A stretch of DNA of 64,000 bases from Oscillospiraceae bacterium (GTDB lineage Bacteria; Bacillota; Clostridia; Oscillospirales; Ruminococcaceae), in assembly GCA_003531585.1 (NCBI GenBank), contig DQFX01000031.1:12190-76189 (forward strand), read 5' to 3'. This document shows positions 23,058 through 31,359 of the stretch, piece by piece; position 1 is the stretch's first letter; each line of letters starts with the position of its first letter. The notes beneath the pieces were generated by a model. That model worked only from the letters and a program-made list of their open reading frames with translations. It did not search any database and was not told where the DNA came from. Position numbers and translations under genes: made by a program.

Positions 23058-25430
23058 ATGACATTCAGAGAACTTCTTTCAGGCGATGGACATATACTTT
23101 TGGACGGAGCGATGGGCTCCGTGCTTCAGCAGCACGGGCTGAAGCTGGGCGGGCTTCCCGAGGAGCTAAACTTCACCGAGCCTGACCTTATCCGTTCAAT
23201 ACACCGTTCCTACATCGAAGCTGGCGCGCAGGGAATCTACGCGAACACCTTCGGCGCGAACCGCCATAAGCTGCAAAGCAGCAAGTACACCGTCGAGCAG
23301 ATAGTAAAGCAGGGAATAAAGCTCGCGCGGGAAGCCGCAGAAGGTACCGACGTGCTCGTCGGGCTTGATATAGGCTCGCTGGGAAGAATGCTCCGCCCGA
23401 CCGGAGACATGCCGGTCGATGAAGCGTACGATATGTTCCGCGAAGTAATGACGGCGGGCAGGGAAGCGGACTTCATCGCCATTGAAACCATGACCGACCT
23501 TATGGAGATAAAGACCGCGCTCCTCGCCGCGAAGGAAAACACCGACCTTCCGGTTATCTGCACCATGTCGTTTGAGCAGAACATGCGTACCTTCACCGGG
23601 TGCAGCGCGGCGGCAATGGCGCTGACCCTTTCGGGGCTTGGCGCGGACGTCATCGGCATGAACTGCTCCCTCGGCCCGAAGGACGCGCTGCCCATCGTTG
23701 ACGAGATACTGAAATGGAGCAGCGTTCCGGTGCTGATACGTCCGAATGCGGGACTCCCCGACCCGTCCACGAATCTGTACAACACCACGCCGGAGGAATA
23801 CGCCGAGGTGATGGAGCAGATTGCGGCAAAGGGCGTAAAGGTGCTCGGCGGCTGCTGCGGAACCACCCCGGATTATATCCGGGAGGTAGCGAAGCGAATC
23901 AGGGGGAAGACCTGCGTAATGCCGCAGCCGGAGATCCCCGCAGCAGTGTGCAGCGCTTCCAGCGTTGTTACGATAGACACGGTGCGCATAATCGGCGAGA
24001 GAATCAACCCCACTGGAAAGAAGCTTTTCAAGGAGGCGCTCAAGAAGCACGACCTTGACTACATCATGCGCCAGGCACTGGAGCAGACCGGCGCAGGCGC
24101 TGAGATACTCGACGTCAACGTAGGTCTGCCGGATATCGACGAGAAGGAAATGATGCTCGCCGCAGTTAATGCGATACAGTCCGTGACGGACGCTCCGCTG
24201 CAAATCGACACCACGGAGCTTCCGGTGCTTGAAGCCGCGCTGCGTATCGTTTCCGGCAAGCCCATCGTGAACTCCGTCAACGGCGAGGACGAGAAGCTCG
24301 ACACGGTGCTCCCGCTTGTAAAGAAGTATGGAGCAGCGGTAGTCGGTCTGACGCTTGATGAAAACGGCATTCCCAAGACCGCCGAGGAGCGCTTCGCGAT
24401 AGCCGAGAAGATACTCCGCCGCGCGCAGGAGTACGGCATCCCCAAGCGCGACGTCTACATCGACTGCCTGACCCTGACCGCCTCCGCTGAGCAGGACGGC
24501 GTAAAGGAAACTCTGAAAGCGCTCCGCATGGTAACTGAAAAGCTGGGGCTGAAAACGGTGCTCGGCGTGTCGAATATTTCGTTCGGTCTGCCGAACCGCG
24601 AGCTTGTGAACTCGACGTTTATTTCGCTTGCAATGCAGTGCGGACTTACCCTCCCGATAATGAACCCGAACATAGCTTCAATGACCGGCGCGGTAAGAGC
24701 CTTCCGTCTGCTGAGCGGCTACGACCGACACGGCGCGGAGTTCATCGAGAGCTACGGCGCGGAGGTGAAGAAGCCCACGGCGGCGGTCCCCACTTCAGAA
24801 ATGGACATCTCAGACGCGGTTGCCGCAGGCCTCAAGGCTGAGTGCGCGGCGGCGGCGGAGCGCATGCTGTCCTCCGGCATTGATCCGATGGAGATAATCA
24901 ACGGCAAGCTGATACCGGCGCTGGACGCGGTAGGCTCAAAGTTTGAGAAGGGGACGATATTCCTGCCGCAGCTCATTCAGTCTGCGGGAGCGGCGCAGGC
25001 AGCGTTCGACGTCATCAAAAAGGCGATATCCGAGCGCGGCGGCAGCGGAGTATCCGCAGGCAGAGTGGTACTCTGCACGGTAAAGGGCGATATCCACGAC
25101 ATCGGAAAGAACATCGTAAAGACCCTGCTCGAGAACTACGGCTTCGATGTTATCGACCTCGGAAAGGACGTTGACTACCAGGACGTTGTTGACGCTGCGA
25201 TAAAGTACGATGTGCGCCTTGTAGGTCTGTCAGCGCTGATGACAACCACGCTCAAGAGCATGGAGAACACGATAAAGCTGCTGCACGAAAACAACGTGAA
25301 CTGCAAGATAGTAGTCGGCGGCGCGGTGCTGACTCCGGATTACGCCGAAAAGATAGGCGCGGATTTCTACGCCCGCGACGCAAAGGAGACCGTAGATATT
25401 GCAAGAAAGGTCTACGGAGCGCAGGATTGA
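23058..25430 (+). CDS. metH: Cobalamin-dependent methionine synthase, no reactivation domain
   Basis: 790 residues from ATG 23058 (CAGGAGA upstream). Domains in order: homocysteine methyltransferase (1-~300; zinc Cys in GMNCSLGP and GGCCGTTPDYI), pterin-binding domain for methyltetrahydrofolate (~325-590; ERINPTGKK, LDVNVG, SNISFGLPNR), cobalamin domain (~610-790) with the B12 motif DIHDIGKNI. The C-terminal AdoMet/flavodoxin reactivation domain of the E. coli enzyme is missing, as in Thermotoga and many Clostridia, which use a separate activator. Follows the DUF4129 gene by 22 bp. Confidence 0.95.
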   Translation: MTFRELLSGDGHILLDGAMGSVLQQHGLKLGGLPEELNFTEPDLIRSIHRSYIEAGAQGIYANTFGANRHKLQSSKYTVEQIVKQGIKLAREAAEGTDVLVGLDIGSLGRMLRPTGDMPVDEAYDMFREVMTAGREADFIAIETMTDLMEIKTALLAAKENTDLPVICTMSFEQNMRTFTGCSAAAMALTLSGLGADVIGMNCSLGPKDALPIVDEILKWSSVPVLIRPNAGLPDPSTNLYNTTPEEYAEVMEQIAAKGVKVLGGCCGTTPDYIREVAKRIRGKTCVMPQPEIPAAVCSASSVVTIDTVRIIGERINPTGKKLFKEALKKHDLDYIMRQALEQTGAGAEILDVNVGLPDIDEKEMMLAAVNAIQSVTDAPLQIDTTELPVLEAALRIVSGKPIVNSVNGEDEKLDTVLPLVKKYGAAVVGLTLDENGIPKTAEERFAIAEKILRRAQEYGIPKRDVYIDCLTLTASAEQDGVKETLKALRMVTEKLGLKTVLGVSNISFGLPNRELVNSTFISLAMQCGLTLPIMNPNIASMTGAVRAFRLLSGYDRHGAEFIESYGAEVKKPTAAVPTSEMDISDAVAAGLKAECAAAAERMLSSGIDPMEIINGKLIPALDAVGSKFEKGTIFLPQLIQSAGAAQAAFDVIKKAISERGGSGVSAGRVVLCTVKGDIHDIGKNIVKTLLENYGFDVIDLGKDVDYQDVVDAAIKYDVRLVGLSALMTTTLKSMENTIKLLHENNVNCKIVVGGAVLTPDYAEKIGADFYARDAKETVDIARKVYGAQD

Positions 25431-25446
25431 TTCCCGAAATACAAGA

Positions 25447-25473
25447 AACCCCCGGGCGGAATGCCCGGGGGTT
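25447..25473. terminator. Terminator between metH and the DUF4358 gene
   Basis: AACCCCCGGGC / GCCCGGGGGTT, an 11-bp perfect stem with a GGAAT loop; ATTT follows on the plus strand and TTTCTTGT on the minus strand, so it may serve both convergent genes. Confidence 0.85.
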
Positions 25474-25491
25474 ATTTGCATTGTGTCAGTA

Positions 25492-26001
25492 TCAGCCGAG
25501 GATATCTGCCGCCTTTGTGTTGTCGGCGGTCACAGCGTAGTAAACAGTGTTGCCGTCCTGCTTTACGAAGCAGTCGTCGAACTTGTACATTTCATCGGGG
25601 GTGTAGTCCTTGTAAGTGGACTTCTGATTGTCAACGCGCTTTTCAAGGGCGGTCTTGATCTCGTCCGCTTTTTCTGCGGAGTCAGCGGTGAACACGCCGA
25701 ACTCGTCAGGGTAAGCGCCGGAGCCGCAGATGTAAGCCGCGTAGTCGGAGATCCCGTCAGCGCTGAATCCAAAACGAACGTCGATGGTGTCGGTGTCAAC
25801 AGCGACCATCTCGCCGCTGAAGGTGATGTTTGCAAGAACCGCGTCTGCCTTTTCAGCGGCAGTCTTGAGCTCAGCCTCGGCGGTGGAGGCGCTTTCAGAA
25901 GCGCTGGAGCTGGACTGCTCGGAAGCGGAGCTGTTTCCGTTGGAGCACCCGGTCAGGAGGAGCGCAGCCGCAAGAGCTGCAATTGCGATATTCTTTTTCA
26001 T
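25492..26001 (-). CDS. DUF4358 lipoprotein
   Basis: 169 residues with a lipoprotein signal peptide (MKKNIAIAALAAALLLTGC, Cys19), a Ser/Ala-rich linker to ~45, then a compact domain with DVRFGFSADGISDYAAYICG and FGVFTADSAEKADEIKTALEKR, the DUF4358 pattern. Surface-anchored; function unknown. It is downstream (16-bp gap) of the double-SGNH gene, and the two form an operon. Confidence 0.82.
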   Translation of the reverse strand: MKKNIAIAALAAALLLTGCSNGNSSASEQSSSSASESASTAEAELKTAAEKADAVLANITFSGEMVAVDTDTIDVRFGFSADGISDYAAYICGSGAYPDEFGVFTADSAEKADEIKTALEKRVDNQKSTYKDYTPDEMYKFDDCFVKQDGNTVYYAVTADNTKAADILG

Positions 26002-26017
26002 TGTGTTGTCCTTTCTA

Positions 26018-27565
26018 TCAGATGATGTCCTCTATATATTTCAGAACGACTTTATAAGTCGCACCCTTGAAGTGCAGACCGTCGTTTTCTGCGTATTCAT
26101 GCAGGAAGTATCCGTTGTCGTCGGAAAGCAGCGCGTATAGGTCGATGTAGGTTACGCCCTTTTCGGAGGCAAGCTCCCTGAGGTATTTGTTGAAGTCGCG
26201 TATCATCGAGTTGTCGATACCCGCGTTAGCGGCGGAGGAGCTGTCGGTTGTCACCGGAGTAACAGACAAGATGTAAACGGTGCTGTCCGGGCAGTTTGCC
26301 TGGAGCTTCTCAACGAGAGTGCGGTAGCTTTCCTCCATTGAAGCGGCGGCAGTGATTCCGTTGGAGCCGAGCATTATGAAGATACGCTTGGGCTGCATTG
26401 TCACTGCGTAGTTGTAGGCGGAGTCGGTCACGCCGTTGCCGAGGTCGATGGCGTTGTTGAGCGCCTTGTAGGGGGTGTACCCGACTGCGGCGGCAACGTT
26501 CTTAGGATCAAGCACGCCGTAGAGCGAGAATCCGGTGGAGATACTGTCGCCGATGAACAGGTCGTCAGCGAAGAAGGTCTTGTCGTAGTCTTCCGACAGG
26601 GAACTGGTGGAATCAGGCTCGGAATCGGCGGGGGCGGAGGACTCGTCAGGCGTGGAGTTTTCCTCGGGCGCGGAGGTCGTGGTGACCGCCGGAGATGAAA
26701 CCGGAGCGTGCTTTGAGGAAGCCTCAGGCTCGGGAGTTTCCTGGATATAGCGCTGAGTGTAGCTCAGAATTATATCGTAGGTCGGAGCGGAGATGTGCAT
26801 GCCGTCGTATTCGTTGTAGTCGGAGCGGAGCGCGCCGGCGTTGTCCGTCATCTTTGAGAAGATGTCAAGATATACAACGCCAAGTTCGCCGCACATACCC
26901 CTGAGATACTCGTTGAAGGATATAACGTTTGAATTATCGACGCCAATGCTTGCCGCCGCGGAGCTGTTCGCAGTGAGCGGCGTGATGGAGTAGAGATAGA
27001 TCACGGCGTTCGGGCAGGCGGATTCCAGCTTCTCAACCAGAGTGCGGAAGCTTCCTTCCATTGCGATCGGGGAGTTCAGCCCGTTGAAGCCCATCATCAG
27101 GAATATGCGCTCCGGCTGCATTTTTTCAGCGTAGGACAGCGCGGAGCCGGTGCTTCCGTCAGCGAGAGCGATATCTTCCGCATGAGCCTTGTACGGGGTC
27201 ATGCTGACGCTTGCTGCGACGTTCTCGGCGTTCAGCTTGGAATAGTCGTTGAATCCGGTCGCGATACTGTCGCCGATGAAAAGATCCTTTGCGAAGAATT
27301 CGCGGCTGTAGTCGGAGGAGCCGAAATCAACATCGCTGACCTGCGGTTCCTCGGTGGGTTCTTCCGTAGGCTCGGGCGCAGGCGTCGTCACCGCCGGAGT
27401 GGTTTCCTCGGGCTTGCTTTCTTCGCCGCCGCGTACGTTCAGCAGGATAATCAGCGCCGTAACTACCGCGACCAGAGCCACTGAAAGCACGATCAGCATT
27501 ATTCCGCTGCGTGAGAGACCGCCTTTTTTCACGGGGCGGCCGGGAATTTTCTTGTTTTTCTGCAT
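26018..27565 (-). CDS. Membrane-anchored protein with two SGNH/GDSL hydrolase domains
   Basis: 515 residues from ATG 27565 (MQKNKKIPGRPVKK, TTGGAGAA upstream). A basic cytosolic tail, one membrane span (residues ~22-45) and Thr/Pro/Glu linkers carry two homologous SGNH domains outside the cell: domain 1 (~75-260) with FIGDSIATGF, domain 2 (~320-515) with FIGDSISTGF. Both keep block I Ser and the C-terminal D-x-x-H (DGMH, DGLH). Block III is MGFNG in the first and LGSNG in the second. Probably esterases acting on acetylated cell-wall or plant glycans. An internal duplication is evident. Confidence 0.85.
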   Translation of the reverse strand: MQKNKKIPGRPVKKGGLSRSGIMLIVLSVALVAVVTALIILLNVRGGEESKPEETTPAVTTPAPEPTEEPTEEPQVSDVDFGSSDYSREFFAKDLFIGDSIATGFNDYSKLNAENVAASVSMTPYKAHAEDIALADGSTGSALSYAEKMQPERIFLMMGFNGLNSPIAMEGSFRTLVEKLESACPNAVIYLYSITPLTANSSAAASIGVDNSNVISFNEYLRGMCGELGVVYLDIFSKMTDNAGALRSDYNEYDGMHISAPTYDIILSYTQRYIQETPEPEASSKHAPVSSPAVTTTSAPEENSTPDESSAPADSEPDSTSSLSEDYDKTFFADDLFIGDSISTGFSLYGVLDPKNVAAAVGYTPYKALNNAIDLGNGVTDSAYNYAVTMQPKRIFIMLGSNGITAAASMEESYRTLVEKLQANCPDSTVYILSVTPVTTDSSSAANAGIDNSMIRDFNKYLRELASEKGVTYIDLYALLSDDNGYFLHEYAENDGLHFKGATYKVVLKYIEDII

Positions 27566-27590
27566 TTTATTTTCTCCAATTATTATCTGT

Positions 27591-27754
27591 AGGTAACCTC
27601 TAAAAACCTCCTTCACGGCAGATTTCTATGACTTATATCATCTGCTTCGTTGTCAAACCTTGAAATACATACAGTATTACTGCGGTTTGACGCCTAGCAT
27701 CTGATATAAGTCATGTACGAAATCTGCTCGTGTCCCGGTTTTTAGAGGTTACCT
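27591..27754. mobile_element. 164-bp palindromic element (MITE-like or hairpin repeat)
   Basis: Perfect 18-bp terminal inverted repeats (AGGTAACCTCTAAAAACC and its complement) enclose further matching blocks in inverse order: GCAGATTTC/GAAATCTGC, ATGACTTATATCA/TGATATAAGTCAT, GTCAAACC/GGTTTGAC. The arms of about 70 nt would fold into one long hairpin with a ~24-nt loop. No reading frame inside. GT lies on both sides, a possible 2-bp target duplication. A second copy's end is at 1-18. It separates the GH9 gene (4 bp away) from the SGNH gene. Confidence 0.8.
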
Positions 27755-27758
27755 GTAT

Positions 27759-29420
27759 TTATTCTGTCAGACCCGCCAGCAGGAAAACCGCCGGGGAGTT
27801 CCAGTATATTGTAACTTCGTTGAGGGAGTAGCACTCCATGTTGTCCGAGAAGCACTTCATCGGGGGAGTTCCATTCGGAACGAGCGCCCTGGCGAACTTG
27901 TCGTCGAGGTGGCTGTTCGCGCCGCCGCTGACCAGTCCGGGAATGCACTCCTCTACCTTGTCGGCGTGGGCGGGGCGGTGGTGCGGGTAATTCACGCACA
28001 GGCTGCCGGTTCCGGTGATGTAGCTGTATCCGGTGGCGTTAACGCCGAGAATGTAGTCGAGCTGCATTGCGGCGTACTTCCGGAAATGCGGGTCGCCGTT
28101 GATGGAGCGTTTTTCGAGGTAGTCCGCGATGAGGAACGTCATGCCGTTTGTGAGCACGGTCATGTTGCTTCCCCAGTTGTACTGGTCGGGTTTCAGCGAA
28201 ACTCCCCAGCCGTTTGAATCGCAGACCTTGGCAAGTTTCTCGGCTTTCGCAAGGAACGCGGATCTCAGCTTTGACAGCACTGCGGCGTTCCCACGGTTGT
28301 GGAGCAGCAGAGCCAGCGAGCCGAATCCTCCGACCGAAGCGAATCCCAGCGAAGTAAGGCTGAAATTTTCGTTCAGCAGGTTCAGCAGTCTGGCGTAGTA
28401 CATTTCGTTGTCGAAAATCGCGAACAGCTCCGCGGCCGCCCAGAAGCGGTTGTCGCGGTCGTTGCGCTCGCCGTAAACGCCGGTCTCGCAGCCCTCGGGG
28501 TTGTCAAATCCGATGAATCCCGGGTACTTTTCAAGCCATTCGTAGGCGGCGCAGGAGCTTTTCAGCAGCCTGCCGGAGAACGCCTTGTCGAACTCGCGGT
28601 AGATCCCGGAAGCCAGCGCAGTGACAGCCGCAAAGTCGGCGGTAGCGCTGGAGGAGACCGGAAGCACGTACATTTGTTCGCGGTCGTCCTCGGGCATTAC
28701 GAAGGCGGCGTGCTTTGCGGTGGTAGCCTTGTGCCAGACCGCGCCGTCGAATCGCTGCATTTTCAGGAGCCACTCAAGCTCCCAGCGGCACTCTATAAGT
28801 ATGTCCGGCATATTTGAGGGCTTGCCGGGAATATTCAGATCCTGCCTGCGGAACGCTTCCGGGAACATCTTCCACGCATAGAGAAGGTGAGCCAGTGCGG
28901 CGGCGGCAGCGGTGACGTACTTGCCGTAGTCCCCGGCGTCGTGCCAGCCTCCGGTAACGTCGAGCTTAACGGAGTGATCCTCCCAAAGCACCGCCGGCGC
29001 GGAGTGACACTTTTCGTGCGTCCACATTCCGGCGTATTTTTCCTCAATGGCGCAGCCGCAGCGCTGGAAGTAGAACGCTTTCATGCAGTCGTCGAAGCAA
29101 TTCTTGTAGACGTCCTCGCCGATACGGAATACCGGCGAGAAATCAGTCCCGCTTATAATGCGGTAAGTCCCGGGGGCGGTCAGGCGGCTGAAATCCGCCT
29201 TGAACAGCGTTTCGCCGGAGGCTTCGTCAGCCCCCGCCGGGACAGGAACTCCCGAGAAGCAGATGCTCCCTGTTTCGTTGATCACCGAGTAATAACCCGC
29301 AGAGAATGTGAAAACCGCAGTCTTTTCCGCGGTGGGAAGGTAGCCCGCCTGGTCGATGAATATCCGGAAGGAGGTTTCCAGCCTTTCAGGACGGGGGCTT
29401 TCTATATCAGCATTGTTCAT
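27759..29420 (-). CDS. Glycoside hydrolase family 9 enzyme, no signal peptide
   Basis: 553 residues from ATG 29420 (MNNADIESPR; TGAGGT upstream). An N-terminal Ig-like CelD_N domain (residues ~15-100: FRIFIDQAGYLP...PGTYRI) precedes the (alpha/alpha)6 catalytic domain. Catalytic features: WHDAGDYGKY (Asp161/Asp164), HHRP, and the acid Glu535 in SLNEVTIYWNSP. No secretion signal, dockerin or CBM, so it probably acts inside the cell on imported cello-oligosaccharides, like known intracellular GH9 glucosidases. A clear promoter lies at 29498-29526. Confidence 0.92.
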   Translation of the reverse strand: MNNADIESPRPERLETSFRIFIDQAGYLPTAEKTAVFTFSAGYYSVINETGSICFSGVPVPAGADEASGETLFKADFSRLTAPGTYRIISGTDFSPVFRIGEDVYKNCFDDCMKAFYFQRCGCAIEEKYAGMWTHEKCHSAPAVLWEDHSVKLDVTGGWHDAGDYGKYVTAAAAALAHLLYAWKMFPEAFRRQDLNIPGKPSNMPDILIECRWELEWLLKMQRFDGAVWHKATTAKHAAFVMPEDDREQMYVLPVSSSATADFAAVTALASGIYREFDKAFSGRLLKSSCAAYEWLEKYPGFIGFDNPEGCETGVYGERNDRDNRFWAAAELFAIFDNEMYYARLLNLLNENFSLTSLGFASVGGFGSLALLLHNRGNAAVLSKLRSAFLAKAEKLAKVCDSNGWGVSLKPDQYNWGSNMTVLTNGMTFLIADYLEKRSINGDPHFRKYAAMQLDYILGVNATGYSYITGTGSLCVNYPHHRPAHADKVEECIPGLVSGGANSHLDDKFARALVPNGTPPMKCFSDNMECYSLNEVTIYWNSPAVFLLAGLTE

Positions 29421-29497
29421 TTGCAATACCTCATGTGTTGTTCTTTGCCCGGATCTGGGGTGATTTTTATGTGCCGGGCGTATGTCAATACACAATT

Positions 29498-29526
29498 ATT
29501 CTACCACAATGCCCGGAATAAGTCAA
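29498..29526 (-). promoter_or_regulatory. GH9 promoter
   Basis: Minus-strand TTGACT (plus 29521-29526), 17-bp spacer, TAGAAT (plus 29498-29503). The leader that follows can form a GCCCGG/CCGGGC hairpin (about 29445-29480). Confidence 0.75.
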
Positions 29527-29586
29527 TAGAAAATTACTTATTTATATGTAAATTCTGGTATAGACGCATTACAGAAAAAATATAGC

Positions 29587-29614
29587 AAAAAAGGGCTGCA
29601 ACTTAATGCAGCCC
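29587..29614 (-). terminator. Terminator of the GH13 gene
   Basis: Minus-strand stem GGGCTGCA/TGCAGCCC (8 bp, 6-nt loop) followed by TTTTTT, about 20 bp after the GH13 stop. Confidence 0.85.
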
Positions 29615-29633
29615 TCAGTGAATTTGTTATAGC

Positions 29634-31172
29634 TCAAATCTCAACGAATGCAGCGGTGCAGCCGTCGACCTTAACGGTACCGCCGGCGACTTCAGCCTTG
29701 CCGCCGACCGTGTAAACCAGCTTTCCGGGAAGTCCGCCGACCTCAGCCTTTTCAGCGGAGGGGTTGATTATCACGGCGATCGTCTGGGAGCCGTCGGAGC
29801 GCTTGTAAACCATCGGGTAGCCGTCGGACATGAACTCAATGGAACCGCGGCTTTGCAGCGCGGGGTTAGCCTGCCGGAACTCAATGAGCTTCTTGACCTC
29901 GCTGCGCAGGGAAGCCGGGTCGCTGCTCTGGGTCTCGGCGTCGGGACGATCAGCGGCGGGATCCTGTGGAATGTACAGAATTTCAGCCGGAGCGGTGGAG
30001 AATCCTGCGTTCAGTCCCTTATTCCACTGCATGGGGGAGCGGGAACCGGTTCTGCCGTAGCCTCCCTCGACGGAGGTCAGGTTCTCGACGTAGCGCATGC
30101 CGATCTCATCGCCGTAGTAGATGAACGGAGCGCCGGGCATTGAAAGCAGGAACGCGAAGGCAACGCGGAGCTCGTCAACATCAAGGGTGCGGGCAAGTCT
30201 GTCCATGTCGTGGTTGCCGGAGGGAATGCAGATCAGACCCTTTCCGTCGGTCTTGGCGCAGTTTGCCTTGTAAGCCTCGATGAACTCCTTAGCGGAACCC
30301 TTTGCACGCTTGGAGAAATACGGCTCGTCGCAGCGGAACAGGTCGTTGTAGTGGGAGGGTCCGAAGTGCAGCAGAAAGTCCATGTGGAAGCCGCCGATGA
30401 GAGATTTGTCCGGTTCGCCCCATTCGCTGACCATAGCGGCGTCTGGGAACTCTTTATTAAGGAACTCGCGGATATTCTGCCACAGCGCGATGGTACCCTT
30501 GCCGTCCTCGTCGTGCTTAACAAGGGAGCCAGCCATGTCAACGCGGAATCCGTCGCAGCCCATTGCAAGCCAGAATCTCATTATGTCCTTGAGAGCCTCG
30601 CGGGTGGCTATCGGACCGGGAGCGTCCATCGGCTGCTGCCAGTCGCGGTCAGGCTTGTAGAAGCCGTAGTTCAGCGCGGGCTGGTGGGAGAAGAAGTTGA
30701 CAGCGCAGGAGCCGTCGCGGTCGGAGATACCGCGGATACAGCCCATTCCCTCGGGGGATTCCCAGATGCTGTTAGTCCAGACGTAGCGGTCGGTGAACTC
30801 GTTGCGCCCTGCCTTCATGGATTCCTTGAACCATTTGTGGGTAACTGCGGTGTGACCCGGCACGAGGTCTAGCAGCACGTGAATTCCGCGTGCGTGCGCC
30901 TCGGAGAATACCCGGGCGAGATCTTCGTTCGTGCCGTAGCGCGGAGCGGCGGTGTAGTAGTCCTCCACGTCGTAGCCTGCGTCGCCGAAGGGGGACTTGA
31001 AGCAGGGATTGATCCAGATGGCGTTGCAGCCGAGTTCCCTGATGTAGTCCAGCTTTTCGATTATACCGTTAAAATCGCCTATGCCGTCTGCGTTGGTGTC
31101 GTTGAAGGACTGGGGATATATTTCGTAAAATACTGCATTATTGAGCCATTCGGGCTGCTTTGTAATACTCAT
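29634..31172 (-). CDS. Alpha-glucosidase/alpha-amylase family protein (GH13)
   Basis: 512 residues, cytosolic (no signal). TIM-barrel with DGIGDFNGIIEKLDYI, nucleophile Asp212 (GFRVDMAG), acid Glu250 (VSEWGEPD) and Asp322 (GNHDMDRL), followed by a beta C-domain from ~430. The QPEWLNNAVFYEIYPQSF start resembles oligo-1,6-glucosidases and trehalose-synthase-like enzymes; exact specificity is open. A cre/LacI-type operator overlaps the start of transcription, so the gene is likely repressed or induced according to sugar supply. Confidence 0.9.
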   Translation of the reverse strand: MSITKQPEWLNNAVFYEIYPQSFNDTNADGIGDFNGIIEKLDYIRELGCNAIWINPCFKSPFGDAGYDVEDYYTAAPRYGTNEDLARVFSEAHARGIHVLLDLVPGHTAVTHKWFKESMKAGRNEFTDRYVWTNSIWESPEGMGCIRGISDRDGSCAVNFFSHQPALNYGFYKPDRDWQQPMDAPGPIATREALKDIMRFWLAMGCDGFRVDMAGSLVKHDEDGKGTIALWQNIREFLNKEFPDAAMVSEWGEPDKSLIGGFHMDFLLHFGPSHYNDLFRCDEPYFSKRAKGSAKEFIEAYKANCAKTDGKGLICIPSGNHDMDRLARTLDVDELRVAFAFLLSMPGAPFIYYGDEIGMRYVENLTSVEGGYGRTGSRSPMQWNKGLNAGFSTAPAEILYIPQDPAADRPDAETQSSDPASLRSEVKKLIEFRQANPALQSRGSIEFMSDGYPMVYKRSDGSQTIAVIINPSAEKAEVGGLPGKLVYTVGGKAEVAGGTVKVDGCTAAFVEI

Positions 31173-31202
31173 GATCGTTCTCCTTTGATTGTTTTATTAC
31201 GG

Positions 31203-31216
31203 TGAAACCGTTTACA
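31203..31216. promoter_or_regulatory. cre / LacI-family operator upstream of GH13
   Basis: TGAAACCGTTTACA (minus strand TGTAAACGGTTTCA) fits the CcpA cre consensus TGWNANCGNTNWCA at every position. It lies 5 bp downstream of the GH13 -10 box, where binding would block initiation. A dedicated sugar repressor of the LacI family could use the same site. Confidence 0.75.
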
Positions 31217-31221
31217 CCTAT

Positions 31222-31249
31222 AGTATAGCAGAAATTTCTAAAAAGTAAA
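31222..31249 (-). promoter_or_regulatory. Probable GH13 promoter
   Basis: Minus-strand TATACT (plus 31222-31227) with TTTACT (plus 31244-31249) 16 bp upstream; a better -35 (TTGACG, plus 31251-31256) is 23 bp away and too far. The -10 call is firmer than the -35. Confidence 0.55.
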
Positions 31250-31359
31250 GCGTCAAACCGTACAATAAAAAAGCGGGATTTTTGCGAAATTTCCGGTGAT
31301 ATAATTAAAGACGATAGATTTGTACGATTTTTCGTGCTGTTTTTACTATCCTGTGCAAA

